This document shows, piece by piece, positions 17,690-26,819 of a DNA stretch of 64,000 nt. Made by a program: the position numbers and the translations under genes. This DNA comes from AC-32 sp963719275. Lineage in GTDB: Bacteria; Actinomycetota; Thermoleophilia; Gaiellales; Gaiellaceae. Positions within the stretch are counted from its first letter, which is position 1; each line of letters starts with the position of its first letter. The stretch spans positions 148,226 through 212,225 of the forward strand of contig CAVRBT010000007.1 in assembly GCA_963719275.1 (NCBI GenBank), written 5' to 3'. The notes beneath the pieces were generated by a model, which was not told the origin of the DNA, made no database searches, and saw nothing but the letters and a program-made list of their open reading frames with translations.

Positions 17690-19189
17690 GGCTGCGAACG
17701 GCCGCGGGGGTAGATGGGAGTGGAAGTATCGGATGCCGGCCAGGCTCCCGAGATCCTGAGAAGTGCCGCCGACAGGCCGAGGAGAAACCAGAAGATAAGG
17801 GTGACCTGCGGATAGCTGAACGCGTCGTAGGTGAACATCCCGACCGCGAAGCTCGTGACGGAAGCGGCGAGCGCGGCAAACAACCAGTCGTCATCCAAGT
17901 GACTCGGTTCTCGGGACGCTCGAAAGAGCCGACGAACGGCTCTCGCCATTAGCCACCCCAATGCGGCCAGACCTATGAAGCCGACGTCCAGTGCGTTGTT
18001 CAGCCATTGGTTGTCAAGGATCGGAGCGTTTCGATCGGGCTCATTGAAGCCGCTGATTCTCGTCCCATAGCCCTCGCCGAACAACGGCTTCCCGCTCGCC
18101 TCGCTCAGCATCGGCTTGAGCTGACGGATACGCCCGCCGGCAAGCAGGGGGTTGTAATCGGCTTCGAATCTCGATTGCTGGGCGATCAGCCCGCCTTTGG
18201 GGAAGAACGCGTCCTTAAAACTTCCGATCGCTCCGGGCAATGCAAAATGGACGACGGCAAGTGCGGGAATGACAGCGGGCCAGAGCTTCTTCGTCTCGTC
18301 CGGCTTGAGGAGCAGGAAGACGACGACCACGGCGACGAGCATCGTGATGGCTGTACGTGAGCCGCTCGCCAGAGTCTCCAAGGAGGATCAAGAACGCGGC
18401 GACCCACCAACGCCGGCCGAATCGTCGCGCGAAGTAGACGGCGAGAGGAAGAATGACAATCAGCAGAGCGCCCAGCGCGATGGGCTGTTCTGAGGGCCCG
18501 AACACCCGGACATTGCCGCCGAGCAACAAGTACGTCAAGGTGCCCTGGTACTGCAGGATGGGGAGAACCGAGTGGAGATGGTCGAAGACGTTGAAATGCG
18601 TTCGGAGTTCGACGATCGCAAGAAGTCCGATTATTGCCGCGGATGCTGTGATGAGCTTGAGAAGCATTTCAGCCTGGCCACGGCGCTGAATGGTCGTAGC
18701 CGTTAGGTAGTAGACGAGAATGAAGCTCAGGAAGAATGTCCCCGACTTGATCACGTGGGCACCGTGCGCGTTTACCCGAGCCGGATTCGTGATCTCGGAG
18801 GCGAGAACACAAGCCAGGATCAGGGCGAGCGGCCAGTCGAAAGCCGTACTCCGGAGCCGCACCCGGGAGTCGACGAGAAGCGAAGCCGCCCAAACCAGGA
18901 TGCAGAGCGCGACGACTACGCGATACAGCTCGAGGTTGAACGGGAGGCTTCCGGGAAGCCGATAGCGGGCGACCGGTACGAAGAGAACGACGACCAGAAT
19001 GAGCGCGATCAAGCGGTCCCAGCCGACGGTTGTCAGACGAGCGAGTGCGACGACGGCGACCACGGTGAGTGTCAGCGCGAGAGCGCCGACCTCGCGTGCG
19101 CTCAGAACACCGAGGGAGAGTGCGGCAAGTGCGCCCGCGCCGGCGATCACCGCCAACTGGTGGTGCGTTGCCCCGAGGAGCGCGCGCAT
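17686..19189 (-). CDS. O-antigen ligase/polymerase-like membrane protein, frameshifted
   Basis: A polytopic membrane protein of about 500 residues if repaired, with ten or more hydrophobic helices. The first frame (from ATG at 19189) covers about 270 residues to FLILLG. The second resumes with LASGSRTAITMLVAVVVVF and runs to 17686. The periplasmic loop and the GEGYGTR / LDNQWLNNALDVGFIGL segment are typical of the Wzy_C (O-antigen ligase) superfamily. One extra base near 18378-18386 explains the break. In this operon it would polymerise or ligate the repeat units. Real loss of polymerisation and a sequence error are both possible. Confidence 0.78.
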
Positions 19190-19202
19190 TAGAGCGGGCG
19201 CA

Positions 19203-20024
19203 TTACGAGCCCCTGCGCCTCACGCCGACACGTTCTGCGGACGCTGCGTCTTCCACCTCGTCCGGGTCGGTACCTGGCTCTACGCGGGCAGTTGGGTGTT
19301 CGGCGTTGCGCACGGCCGTTACTGGCGAAACGGCCTGAATGCGCGGCCTGCGGTTCTCGAGAACGAACGCGAGTGCGATGGTGGCGGTGAGGACGGCCAG
19401 AAACGCGACGATCGCCAGCGTCTTCTTTCGTCCCGCGATCAATGCGGTTTCGGTGGAGACAACCTGCAGCACTACCCGCTGTTTGAGCGGGATCTCCGCC
19501 GTGGTTTGTTGATGGGCGATGTACGACCGGAAGAGCTCTGCGCCCACTAGAGAGACGCGCGCGGATTGCGCAGGTGTAGGGGCTACGCTCGTCACGGCGA
19601 CCAGCGGCAAAGGAGTGTTGTTCGTCGACGGATCCGTCACGGGTGCGGCGCTCAGGACGACACCCGGAACGCTCTTTTGGATCTGGCGCTGGATTCGGTT
19701 TCCGTTTATGAGTTGTGCGTAGACCACGGCTAGCCCCGCCAGGCGAGTTGGATCGGCGAACTGAAGCCCCGAAGATGTCGGGGTCGGCGATACCGACGTC
19801 GAAGGATCTCCAGGAGTCGGCGCGTAGCCCCATGGGAATCCTTGCTGCGTCACAAAGAGACGCGTCGTGCCCTGCCACGTCTCGTGTTGTCGGTAGGAGA
19901 TCGATCCGTCCGCAAAGCCGACCTTGGCGATGCTTGCGAAGGCGACTGCGATTGCGAGGACGAACCCAGTGGCGACGATCAGCCGGAAGCGCCAGAGGAC
20001 GCGAAAGTAGAGGTTCAGATCCAC
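19203..20024 (-). CDS. Wzz/YveK-like chain-length or capsule co-polymerase
   Basis: 273 residues. An N-terminal helix (LIVATGFVLAIAVAFASIA, residues 14-32) and a C-terminal helix (TLAIVAFLAVLTATIALAFVL, about 203-223) flank an external domain with LFVTQQGFPWGYAP and a predicted helical stretch. This two-helix plan with a large extracytoplasmic domain is that of polysaccharide co-polymerases. The cytoplasmic tail is acidic and carries no Walker kinase motif. It lies 13 bases upstream of the polymerase-like gene and probably sets chain length together with it. Confidence 0.75.
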   Translation of the reverse strand: MDLNLYFRVLWRFRLIVATGFVLAIAVAFASIAKVGFADGSISYRQHETWQGTTRLFVTQQGFPWGYAPTPGDPSTSVSPTPTSSGLQFADPTRLAGLAVVYAQLINGNRIQRQIQKSVPGVVLSAAPVTDPSTNNTPLPLVAVTSVAPTPAQSARVSLVGAELFRSYIAHQQTTAEIPLKQRVVLQVVSTETALIAGRKKTLAIVAFLAVLTATIALAFVLENRRPRIQAVSPVTAVRNAEHPTARVEPGTDPDEVEDAASAERVGVRRRGS

Positions 20025-20030
20025 GATGCG

Positions 20031-20267
20031 CTAGTGACGTGGCTTGAGCTCGCCATTCGCTTGCAGAAACGCCACCACGGCTTCAGTCCGGTTGTTGACT
20101 TCGAACTTCCGATAAATCGACGCGAGGTGGAATTTCACCGCATGGACAGTGACGCATAGATGCCCGGCGATCTGCTGATTTGTCATTCCCTCACTCATCA
20201 GCCGCATCACTTGCGCTTCCCGCGGCGAGAGCAGGTGCGACGGGACAGATTGCTCGTACACACAGAC
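20031..20267 (-). pseudogene. LuxR-type response regulator, HTH domain with broken N-terminus
   Basis: The C-terminal 66 residues are a complete LuxR helix-turn-helix (LLSPREAQVMRLMSEGMTNQ ... VKFHLASIYRKF ... NRTEAVV). Upstream, plausible coding continues in a different frame (FDRLATRLGADGFLFVG), so the N-terminal sensory part appears frameshifted. It then runs into an IS481 transposase fragment on the other strand. A GTG at 20267 could still make a free-standing DNA-binding domain of about 78 residues. It ends just upstream of the Wzz-like gene and so may once have regulated this operon. Confidence 0.6.
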
Positions 20268-20435
20268 GAAGGTAGTTCGTGTCTGCCCTGCCCATCTACG
20301 GGACCAACGAACAGAAAACCGTCGGCCCCTAGCCGGGTGGCTAGGCGGTCGAAGTGGCCCCGGCGCTCGGGAGCGCACCGGCCGGCACACGCGGCCTGGC
20401 GGAGTCTCGAGCGAGCGGGCACGGGCAGTGCAAGC

Positions 20436-20531
20436 TTCGTCCGCTACTACAACCGGCGCAGGCCGCACAGCTCGCTCGGAGGCCGGCCTCCGATCAGCCG
20501 CGTTCACAACGTCTGTGGGTCCTACAGCTAG
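20436..20531 (+). mobile_element. IS481-type transposase C-terminal fragment
   Basis: The plus strand encodes FVRYYNRRRPHSSLGGRPPI, the C-terminal signature of IS481-family transposases (YNxxRPHSSLGGRPP), then a stop at 20531. Nothing else of the transposase is recognisable around it. The fragment lies exactly between the broken LuxR gene and the FemAB relic, which suggests past insertion damage to both. Confidence 0.75.
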
Positions 20532-21040
20532 GCCGCGAACCTATAGAAGACTTCGCCCAGGCTCCGACTGACCCACGTCGGGGCGATGCGAAGCACCGGC
20601 CTCAACAGGCGCCCGGGTGCCGCCTCCGAGGACCACTGAACATTCCCGTACGACGTGTACCGAAGCTCCTCCTCCACCGCACCCCAGCTGCTCTTGAACG
20701 CGCGTAGGCCCTCGTCGGCCCAGTCACTCCGTCCGAAGTCCAGAGACCGAGCCCCGGACGCGCAGCCTCGGCGAATCGCCTCCCAGAAGATCAGGTTGTT
20801 GGGCTGGAGCGGCCATGAGCGGCGATCAGAGGCGCCGTACTTGTAGATGATTCGCCCGTTCCAGTCGAGGAACACCGCGCCCGCCACAGCCGTGCCCTCG
20901 TGGTAGGCGAGGAGGGCGAACGCAAGCCCCGGTTCAACCGGAAACGGCGAGCGAAGCTAGTCGGCTCGAAGAGAAGCTCAGGCTCGTCAGCAGCGGGCAG
21001 ACGTCCGTAAATGGGAGTGAGACCCATCGAGTCTTGCGCA
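20528..21040 (-). pseudogene. FemAB-like acyltransferase remnant
   Basis: The last 119 codons are intact and characteristic: GAVFLDWNGRIIYKYGASDRR, PNNLIFWEAIRRG, LDFGRSDWADEGLRAFKSSWG. Upstream, the pieces GLAFALLAYHEGTAVAG and RWVSLPFTDVCPLL, expected near the N-terminus of the family, lie in other frames with most of the middle deleted. FemAB-like proteins transfer amino acids or acyl groups to cell-wall or lipid substrates. The copy is about 85% similar by eye to the relic at 418-785 over the conserved block. Confidence 0.7.
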
Positions 21041-21149
21041 GCCGTCCTCCGAAATGACGCTGGCGCTGCCTCGCTCGAGATCCGCTCGGCGTACGGCGAC
21101 GGTGTCGGCGTCGAGACTGCACATGGGGTCGTGCACACGCTCGTCGGAA

Positions 21150-21475
21150 CCTGCCTCGAACGCCGACTCGCTCAAGCTGGAACGCTTCACGAGAGGCACG
21201 TCTGCGAGCGAGAGTTTGCTGGATCAGCGGCAGTTCCATGTCGATCCCCCGCCCTGGCGCAGAGACCCTGCCGACCCCAAACCCTGGGGTTCATGTCCAG
21301 CAGCAACGGGCCGCCGGACGCTTGGTCAATCCTGTATTCGACGTCAATCATCCCGGTGAAGCCGGCGGCCTCGAGCCGACGGCGAGAAGGTTCCTCGACA
21401 CCAGACCCTCGATCGTCTCGACGAAGGTGCTTGCACGACCGAGGTCGGCCGGGTAGTGGCGAGTGCGGCGCCGCC
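21150..21475 (-). pseudogene. ATP-grasp enzyme remnant
   Basis: Two adjacent frames on the minus strand carry RHYPADLGRASTFVETIEG and then EAAGFTGMIDVEYRIDQASGGPLLLDMNPRVWG. These match the intact ATP-grasp protein at 27870-29072 (EFGRASTYVETVD ... GLVEVEFKRD ... KLLDVNARTWG). Only the C-terminal third survives and it is frameshifted. It directly precedes the FemAB relic, so the two may once have formed a pair. Confidence 0.65.
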
Positions 21476-21561
21476 GACATCGAAGCTCGTCAGAGCGTCC
21501 TATCGGTCCGGCGTCGCTCCAGCCTAGCCAAACCATCAGTTAGCGCGAATAGGATCAGCAA

Positions 21562-22890
21562 GTGAGCCCGGAGACAAAACGCTCGCCACTCGAGCGCCTG
21601 CTCGCACCGATCTCAGCCGTAGAGATCGACGACGTCGCTGGGTCGAACCCACCGGAATGGCTGCACGTTGGCGAGTGGCGAGTGTTGGCACGCGCCGGCA
21701 CCAACGAGAGCACTGGCGAGGTGATCGAGGCGTTCGCCCGTGCGAATGGCCAGACGTTGTACGCACGCTTCGATCCCGACGAGGGCAGGGTGTCGATCCC
21801 GTTCCACTTGTCCGAGGCGTACCTGAACTACGTGCATGAGCGCTGGCGCGTGGCGGCGCAGACGCGCGGGCTTTCCGATCGGCAGCTTGCCCTGTTCTAC
21901 CGCGCGAAGCGCGTCATCCCGCGGAGCGTCCAGATCCGGGCCAGACAAGTGCTGATCCGCCGCCAGAAAAATCCGGAGTTCCCGGCCTGGCCGCTCGACA
22001 CGAGCGTGTCGAACCTACTCCGCCTGTATGCCAAGTGTCAGGTACTGGCAGGCGGATGCACCGAGCTGCCGTTCCGCTGGTTCTGGCCGAAGCCGTATCA
22101 CGCCGCACTCATCCTGACGCACGACGTCGAGAGCGCCGAGGGGCTCCGTCTTGCAGTTGAACTCGCGGATCTCGAGGAAGTACGTGGTTTTCGCTCCTCG
22201 TTCAACATCGTCGCCGACTGGTACCCGATCGACTGGGGAATCGTTGGTGAGTTGCGCGACCGCGGCTTCGAGCTCGGTGTGCACGGCGTTCATCACGACC
22301 GCTCGATGTTCTCTTCGCGCGCGGCGTTCGACTCCCAGCAACCCGCGGTCCGTGAGATGGCCGCGAAACTGGGCGCCGTTGGCTTCCGTTCGCCGGCAAC
22401 GCATCGGGTCGTGGACTGGCTCGCAGATCTTCCGATCGAGTACGACTGTTCGATACCCCACTCGGATCCGTTCGAGCCACAACCCGGCGGCTGCTGCAGC
22501 CTCTGGCCGTTCTTCATCGGCGACGTGATCGCGCTCCCGTACACGCTCCCGCAAGACCACACGCTCTTCACGCTTCTCGGACATCATTCGATCGACCTCT
22601 GGCAAACGCAGCTCGAGCGCATCGAACGGCTGAACGGGCTTGCGGAGGTTCTCAGCCACCCGGATCCCGGATACCTCGGCGACCCCTCGAAGCGGGCTTT
22701 GTACTCGGAGTTCCTCGATCTCGTCCGCGACCGTCCGGACCTCTGGACGCCTCTTCCACGCGAGGCCGCCGACTGGTGGCGCATCCGCGACTCCGGCGAT
22801 GACGCGGACGACCGAATGGCGCTCGGCATCGTGCGCCTCGACGGCGCAGCCGTCCGGATGGAGCCGAACTTTGTGAGCAGGACGAGATAG
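21562..22890 (+). CDS. polysaccharide deacetylase-like protein
   Basis: A 442-residue cytosolic protein without signal peptide. The catalytic-domain entry AALILTHDVESAEGLRLAVE (about residue 178) has the HDxE-type pair in place of the usual DD. FELGVHGVHHDRSMFSS supplies the HxxxH metal-binding motif, and GFRSPATHRV the following strand. This is the NodB-fold variant often found in polysaccharide loci and annotated as a deacetylase of lipid-linked or exported sugars. The start is GTG at 21562, preceded by AGGA. The upstream neighbours are relics, so it appears to be a stand-alone transcription unit. Confidence 0.82.
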   Translation: MSPETKRSPLERLLAPISAVEIDDVAGSNPPEWLHVGEWRVLARAGTNESTGEVIEAFARANGQTLYARFDPDEGRVSIPFHLSEAYLNYVHERWRVAAQTRGLSDRQLALFYRAKRVIPRSVQIRARQVLIRRQKNPEFPAWPLDTSVSNLLRLYAKCQVLAGGCTELPFRWFWPKPYHAALILTHDVESAEGLRLAVELADLEEVRGFRSSFNIVADWYPIDWGIVGELRDRGFELGVHGVHHDRSMFSSRAAFDSQQPAVREMAAKLGAVGFRSPATHRVVDWLADLPIEYDCSIPHSDPFEPQPGGCCSLWPFFIGDVIALPYTLPQDHTLFTLLGHHSIDLWQTQLERIERLNGLAEVLSHPDPGYLGDPSKRALYSEFLDLVRDRPDLWTPLPREAADWWRIRDSGDDADDRMALGIVRLDGAAVRMEPNFVSRTR

Positions 22891-22970
22891 GCGCCGAACA
22901 GGGCAAGGAGACTGTCCGCGATCAGAATCCCGATGCTGAGGCTCGTGACGAGCGCTCCCGCAAACGCCAT
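22860..22970 (-). pseudogene. hydrophobic N-terminal fragment of a lost membrane protein
   Basis: From ATG at 22970 the minus strand encodes about 37 hydrophobic residues (MAFAGALVTSLSIGILIADS, then LLALFGAYLVLL). It then runs into antisense of the deacetylase gene. It looks like the first two helices of a membrane protein whose remainder was deleted. The family cannot be determined from this piece. Confidence 0.3.
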
Positions 22971-23440
22971 GACCTAGGTGAGTCGCCCACCCACGTTGTG
23001 AACGCCTGACGGAAGCGTCCGGCGCCTCCTTGAAGGCTGTGCCACGACGAAGACCACGGCCAAAGAGGGCCAGATGCAGCTGCACGCTAACGTCAGGCTC
23101 GGACTCTCGGGTCGGCTACGCGCTCGTCTCGGCGATCGAGGGCGGTCGCTCGCTGAGGGCGGCCGCAGCCGCCTTCAGCGTCTCGCCGGCGACGTGGTCT
23201 ACGCCGGCATCGGCTCTCGCGGCTTCCGCGCCTACAGCAGCCGCCTGGCCGCCGCTGCGAGTGGTCGCGCCCAGGAGCGCTGCTGCACGTCAACGTCAAG
23301 CGGCTCGCCCGCTTCCGCCAGCCGGGCCACCGCGCCACTGGCGACCGGCGCGAGCTGCCCCGGCAACCGCGGCGTCGGCTACGAGTACCTGCACTGCGTC
23401 GTCGATGTGGACCGCCCCCACTTCGGTAGACAGCGGTTGG

Positions 23441-24310
23441 TTAGGCGGCTTCCTTCTCTTTCATTCTTTCGTAGTCGACCGGCGACAGGTAGTCGAGCGT
23501 GGAGTGCAGTCTGAGAGGGTTGTAGAAGGTCTCGATGTAGTCGAAGACGGCGGTGCGTGCTTCGGCGCGGCTGGGCAGAGTGCGGCGGCGGAGAAGGTCT
23601 TTCGTGAGCGAGGCGAAGAAGCTCTCGGCAACGGCGTTGTCGTGGGCCGAGGTGCAGCCCATCGAGATCTCGATGCCGGCTTCGCGACAGCGCTCGCCGA
23701 AGAGCAAGGACACGTACTGCGAGCCTTGGTCGGAGTGATGGACGAGTCCCGGACCTGGACGCCGACGCGGGACGGCCATCTCGAGCGCGTCAACGACGAG
23801 CTCCGCCCGAAGGTCGTCGCGCATCGACCAGCCGACGACGCGGCGGGAGAAGCAGTCGACGACGGCTGCGAGGTAAAGCCACCCAGCCGCAGTCGGGACG
23901 TACTTGATGTCTGCGACCCAGAGCTGATCCGGTGCCGAGGGCACGAAGTCGCGGCCGACCAGGTCGGCGGCTGGCCGCACCCCGGCGACGCGGATCGTCG
24001 TCCTCGCCCGCTTCCGTGGTACCGACCCGGACAGCCGCTGCGCTCGCATCAGCCGCTCCACGCGCTTGCGCCCGACGTGGACGCCTCGCTGACGAAGAGC
24101 GGCATGCACGCGACGAGCGCCGTAGGTGCCGCGGCTCTCGCGGTGGATGGTCGCGATCCGGTCGACAAGCCAGGCGTCGGTAAGAGCGCGATCCGACGGT
24201 GGCCGTCGCTCCCAGGCGTGGAAGCCCGAGCGGGAGACGCCGAGCAGCCGGCACATCAGCGAGATCGAGTGGTTGGCCTTCTCCGCCGCGATGAACCGAA
24301 ACAGGCTCAC
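23441..24310 (-). CDS. IS3-family transposase OrfB (integrase catalytic domain)
   Basis: 289 residues from GTG at 24310, which overlaps the TGA of orfA in the -1 frame. The N-terminus (MCRLLGVSRSGFHAWERR) is the HTH_21 linker. The rve catalytic core carries WVADIKYVPT (first Asp), HHSDQGSQY (second Asp) and DNAVAESFFASL (Glu), so the DDE triad is complete. The tail FYNPLRLHSTLDYLSPVDYE is typical of IS3. It is probably made as an OrfAB fusion by frameshifting. Confidence 0.93.
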   Translation of the reverse strand: MSLFRFIAAEKANHSISLMCRLLGVSRSGFHAWERRPPSDRALTDAWLVDRIATIHRESRGTYGARRVHAALRQRGVHVGRKRVERLMRAQRLSGSVPRKRARTTIRVAGVRPAADLVGRDFVPSAPDQLWVADIKYVPTAAGWLYLAAVVDCFSRRVVGWSMRDDLRAELVVDALEMAVPRRRPGPGLVHHSDQGSQYVSLLFGERCREAGIEISMGCTSAHDNAVAESFFASLTKDLLRRRTLPSRAEARTAVFDYIETFYNPLRLHSTLDYLSPVDYERMKEKEAA

Positions 24311-24609
24311 CGCGTCTCGCTCTCCATCACGAAGAAGGCCGCGGCTTTTTTCAGGATCTCCCGCTCTTGCTCGAGCAACAGCACGCGGCGGCGCAGCTCG
24401 CGCAACTCCTCGCGCTCATCGCCGGTCAGGCCATCGCGCTCGCCGCGCTCGATCTGCGCCTGCTGCACCCACAACCGCAGCGACTCCCGCGACACGCCGA
24501 GATCCGCGGCGATCTCACCGAGAGTGCGATCCGTGCGAGCGTAGAGCGCTACCGCCTCACGCCGAAACTCCGGCGGATACGGCCTTCGGTACTTCGGCTT
24601 CCTTGGCAT
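24307..24609 (-). CDS. IS3-family transposase OrfA (HTH)
   Basis: A 100-residue DNA-binding protein. KYRRPYPPEFRREAVALY and LGEIAADLGVSRESLRLWV form the helix-turn-helix. ELRELRRRVLLLEQEREILK is the leucine-zipper helix used for dimerisation. An A6G run (24345-24351 on the complement) lies just after the zipper and would allow -1 slippage into orfB, whose frame is open from there on. Confidence 0.93.
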   Translation of the reverse strand: MPRKPKYRRPYPPEFRREAVALYARTDRTLGEIAADLGVSRESLRLWVQQAQIERGERDGLTGDEREELRELRRRVLLLEQEREILKKAAAFFVMESETR

Positions 24610-24886
24610 GGGCAGACAGCCTTTCTGCCGGACCGGATAGCCCAGCGCTCAGCTGTCCACGAAACCGGGGGCATTCCAATGACCACTCGCGCTACGCCTA
24701 CGTCGAGCTGCACCCGCGCGAGGACGGCCCGAGCGCGGCGCGCGTGCTCCCCGAGCTTGCCTCGCTCGGCCTCCCCCCGCCCGAGGCGGTGTTGACCGAC
24801 AACGCCTTCGCCTACACGCGCTCCCGTCGCTTCCGCGAGATCTTCAAGAAGACAACTCAGATGGGCACGCTACGATCCATGCCCGA

Positions 24887-26131
24887 ATGCGAAGCGCGCT
24901 TATTCTCGTCGAGAACGACTCCGTACCGGCTGACACTAGAGTCTGGGCCGAGTGCACCTCGCTTCGACGGGCTGGCTGGGACGTCACGGTGATCTGTCCG
25001 AAGGGCCACGCTCGTGACGTCGAGGAATTCAGCGATTTGGATGGGGTTCAGATTCATCGCATCGACGTCGGCGTGAGTACCAGCAGCGTCGGCTACCTAC
25101 GGGAGTACGGCCTTGCTCTTCTACGAATGAGCGTGCTCGTGCAGCGCCTCTCTCGGACGAAGCACTTCGACGTCGTCCAGGCCTGCAACCCTCCCGATTT
25201 CCTGCTCCTCGCCGCGATCGCGTTGCGCCGTCGCGGTGCGGCGATGATCTTCGACCACCATGACTTGAGTCCTGAGCTGTACCTCGCCAAGTACGGCCAG
25301 GGCCGCGCCACGCTGCGCGCGTTGAAGCTCGCGGAGCGAGCAGGCTTTGCCCTGGCCGACGTCGTGTTGGCGACCAACGAGTCGTTTCGGGAGATCGCAA
25401 TCGGGCGTGGCCACAAGGCCCCAGGGGATGTGTTCGTGGTTCGCAACGGGCCCGACGCGGTTATCTTCAGGCCCACCGAGCCGGACCGCGACTTGCGGGC
25501 TGGTGCCGAGCACGTCATCGGCTACGTCGGCGTCATGGGCCCTCAGGACGGAGTCGATGTCGCTCTGGAGGCTCTCGCGGTGTTGCGGACGCGCAGAAAC
25601 GATTGGCGTGCTGTCTTCGTCGGCGACGGCGACGCACTCCCAGATGCACGAGCGCTTTCGCATCGCCATGGCCTCGACGATGTCGTCTCGTTCACCGGAT
25701 ACGTGCAAGACCGTGACCGGCTTGGGAGGATGATCGCAGCGTGCGACGTGTGTGTCTCACCCGAGCCTCGAAACCCCCTGAACGAGCGGTCCACATTAAT
25801 GAAGGTCGCCGAGTATATGGCTGTGGGGCGACCTGTCGTGGCCTTCGGCCTCCGCGAGACGCGGCGAACGGCAGGAGATGCAGCCGTCTATGCGGCGCGC
25901 GACGACCCGGTCGCGTTCGCAGAAGCGATCGAATGCTTGCTCGATGACCCGGCGAGACGGGACCGGATGGGTGCGCTCGGACGTGAGCGAGCGAAAGCGA
26001 GTCTTGGTTGGAGCGCATCCGAACAGGTGCTACTGGCCGCGTATGCGCACGCGCTCGAACGGGCTGGGCGTCGCCGCAACGGCAACAGTGCCTTCGCGAC
26101 TGGAGCGCGCCAGGATGGCGTTGTCCCATAA
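24887..26131 (+). CDS. GT4 family glycosyltransferase
   Basis: A 414-residue GT-B enzyme. MRSALILVENDSVPADTRVW opens the acceptor domain, with FDVVQACNPPDFLLL and MIFDHHDLSPELYLAKYG. The donor domain has VIGYVGVMGPQDGVDVALEA, AVFVGDGDALPDARAL and NERSTLMKVAEYMAVGRPVV, with the glutamates that bind the nucleotide sugar. This is the WcaL/exopolysaccharide GT4 type. It begins about 25 bases after the truncated IS481 remnant, so its native promoter may have been replaced. The two gene ends on this side carry relics only. Confidence 0.9.
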   Translation: MRSALILVENDSVPADTRVWAECTSLRRAGWDVTVICPKGHARDVEEFSDLDGVQIHRIDVGVSTSSVGYLREYGLALLRMSVLVQRLSRTKHFDVVQACNPPDFLLLAAIALRRRGAAMIFDHHDLSPELYLAKYGQGRATLRALKLAERAGFALADVVLATNESFREIAIGRGHKAPGDVFVVRNGPDAVIFRPTEPDRDLRAGAEHVIGYVGVMGPQDGVDVALEALAVLRTRRNDWRAVFVGDGDALPDARALSHRHGLDDVVSFTGYVQDRDRLGRMIAACDVCVSPEPRNPLNERSTLMKVAEYMAVGRPVVAFGLRETRRTAGDAAVYAARDDPVAFAEAIECLLDDPARRDRMGALGRERAKASLGWSASEQVLLAAYAHALERAGRRRNGNSAFATGARQDGVVP

Positions 26132-26165
26132 ATCCGTGGCGGTGTTTCGCGAAACGAAGGCAGTT

Positions 26166-26819
26166 CGCGGACGCGCAAGCGTGCGTGCATTTAACGCCGG
26201 CGTCCTGCGCGAGTCCGGACGCTTCGACCTGATCACGAATCTGGATGCTGACGTGTCGTTCGAGCCGACGTACTTCGACGTCTTGCGCCAGGAGTTCGAG
26301 AGAAATCCGGGTCTCGGTATCGCTTCGGGCTTGTGCCACGAGCTTCAGGGCGATTGTTGGAGACCGGTCTACGTTACGTACCCGAACCTGCGCGGAGCCT
26401 CGCGCACGTATCGCGGGGAGTGCTTGACGCAGTTACTCCCTCTGGAAGAGCGTATCGGCTGGGACGGCATTGACGTTATCCGGGCAAACATTCGCGGTTG
26501 GGAGATTGCGACGATCCGGACTCTCAGGTACTTCCATCACCGTCCGACCGGTGCTCGAGACTCGAGCCGGTTCGCGGGCTGGGCCGAAGAGGGCAACGTC
26601 TCCTACTACATGTGGTATAGGCCTTCCTACATTGCGCACGCTCTACCGCGTAACAGCCGATCGCGATCTTGTGGCTGCGGTCTCGCTTGGGGCTATACCG
26701 GCTCGGCTCTAAGGCGAAAGCCAAGACACGCTGAGGCCGGTTTTCGAGAGTTCGTGCGTTCAAACCAGTCATTGAGGAGCTGGCCGCTACGCGCTCGCGA
26801 GGTTAGGCCCAGACAGTGA
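26166..26819 (+). pseudogene. 5'-truncated GT2 glycosyltransferase paralogue
   Basis: It matches the intact GT2 at 12462-13352 from GRASVRAFNAGV to the C-terminus (FREFVRSNQS), but the first 85 residues or so are missing. The frame runs straight out of the preceding GT4 region. Around 26640-26710 the frame slips and returns (RTLYRVTADRDLVAAVSLG is found in another frame). It lies directly downstream of the GT4 gene, in the opposite genomic orientation to the intact copy. Confidence 0.75.

Larger units (their letters stand above)
23408..24678 (-). mobile_element. complete IS3-family insertion sequence
   Basis: A 1,271-bp element. The terminal inverted repeats start TGGACCGCCCCC (left) and TGGAATGCCCCC (right, complement) and share GACAGC further in, about 27 bp in total with several mismatches. 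It is flanked by 3-bp direct repeats ATG (23405-23407 and 24679-24681). It carries orfA and orfB in the usual overlapping -1 arrangement. Its insertion split the IS481-type transposase. Confidence 0.9.
23074..24865 (+). mobile_element. decayed IS481-type element, interrupted by an IS3 element
   Basis: On the plus strand, pieces of an IS481 transposase appear in changing frames: MQLHANVRLGLSGR, ALVSAIEGGRSLRAAAAAFS (HTH), LLHVNVKRLARFRQPGHRAT and GYEYLHCVVD. The text breaks at 23407 and resumes at 24679 with DHSRYAYVELHPREDGPSAA and LTDNAFAYTRSRRFREIFKK. Rejoining the two sides across the 3-bp duplication gives VVDDHSRYAYVE, the canonical family motif. The C-terminal third is missing at the right. 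The first catalytic Asp appears as Asn (HVNV). The element is inactive. Confidence 0.8.

Noticed and set aside
20031..20507. A complete LuxR regulator of 158 residues
   Set aside because: The N-terminal half is Arg/Pro-rich wrong-frame sequence; the plausible upstream coding is in another frame.
23030..24544. 504-codon plus-strand ORF
   Set aside because: It crosses the IS481 remnant and the antisense of the IS3 transposase; only its first part overlaps real coding remains.
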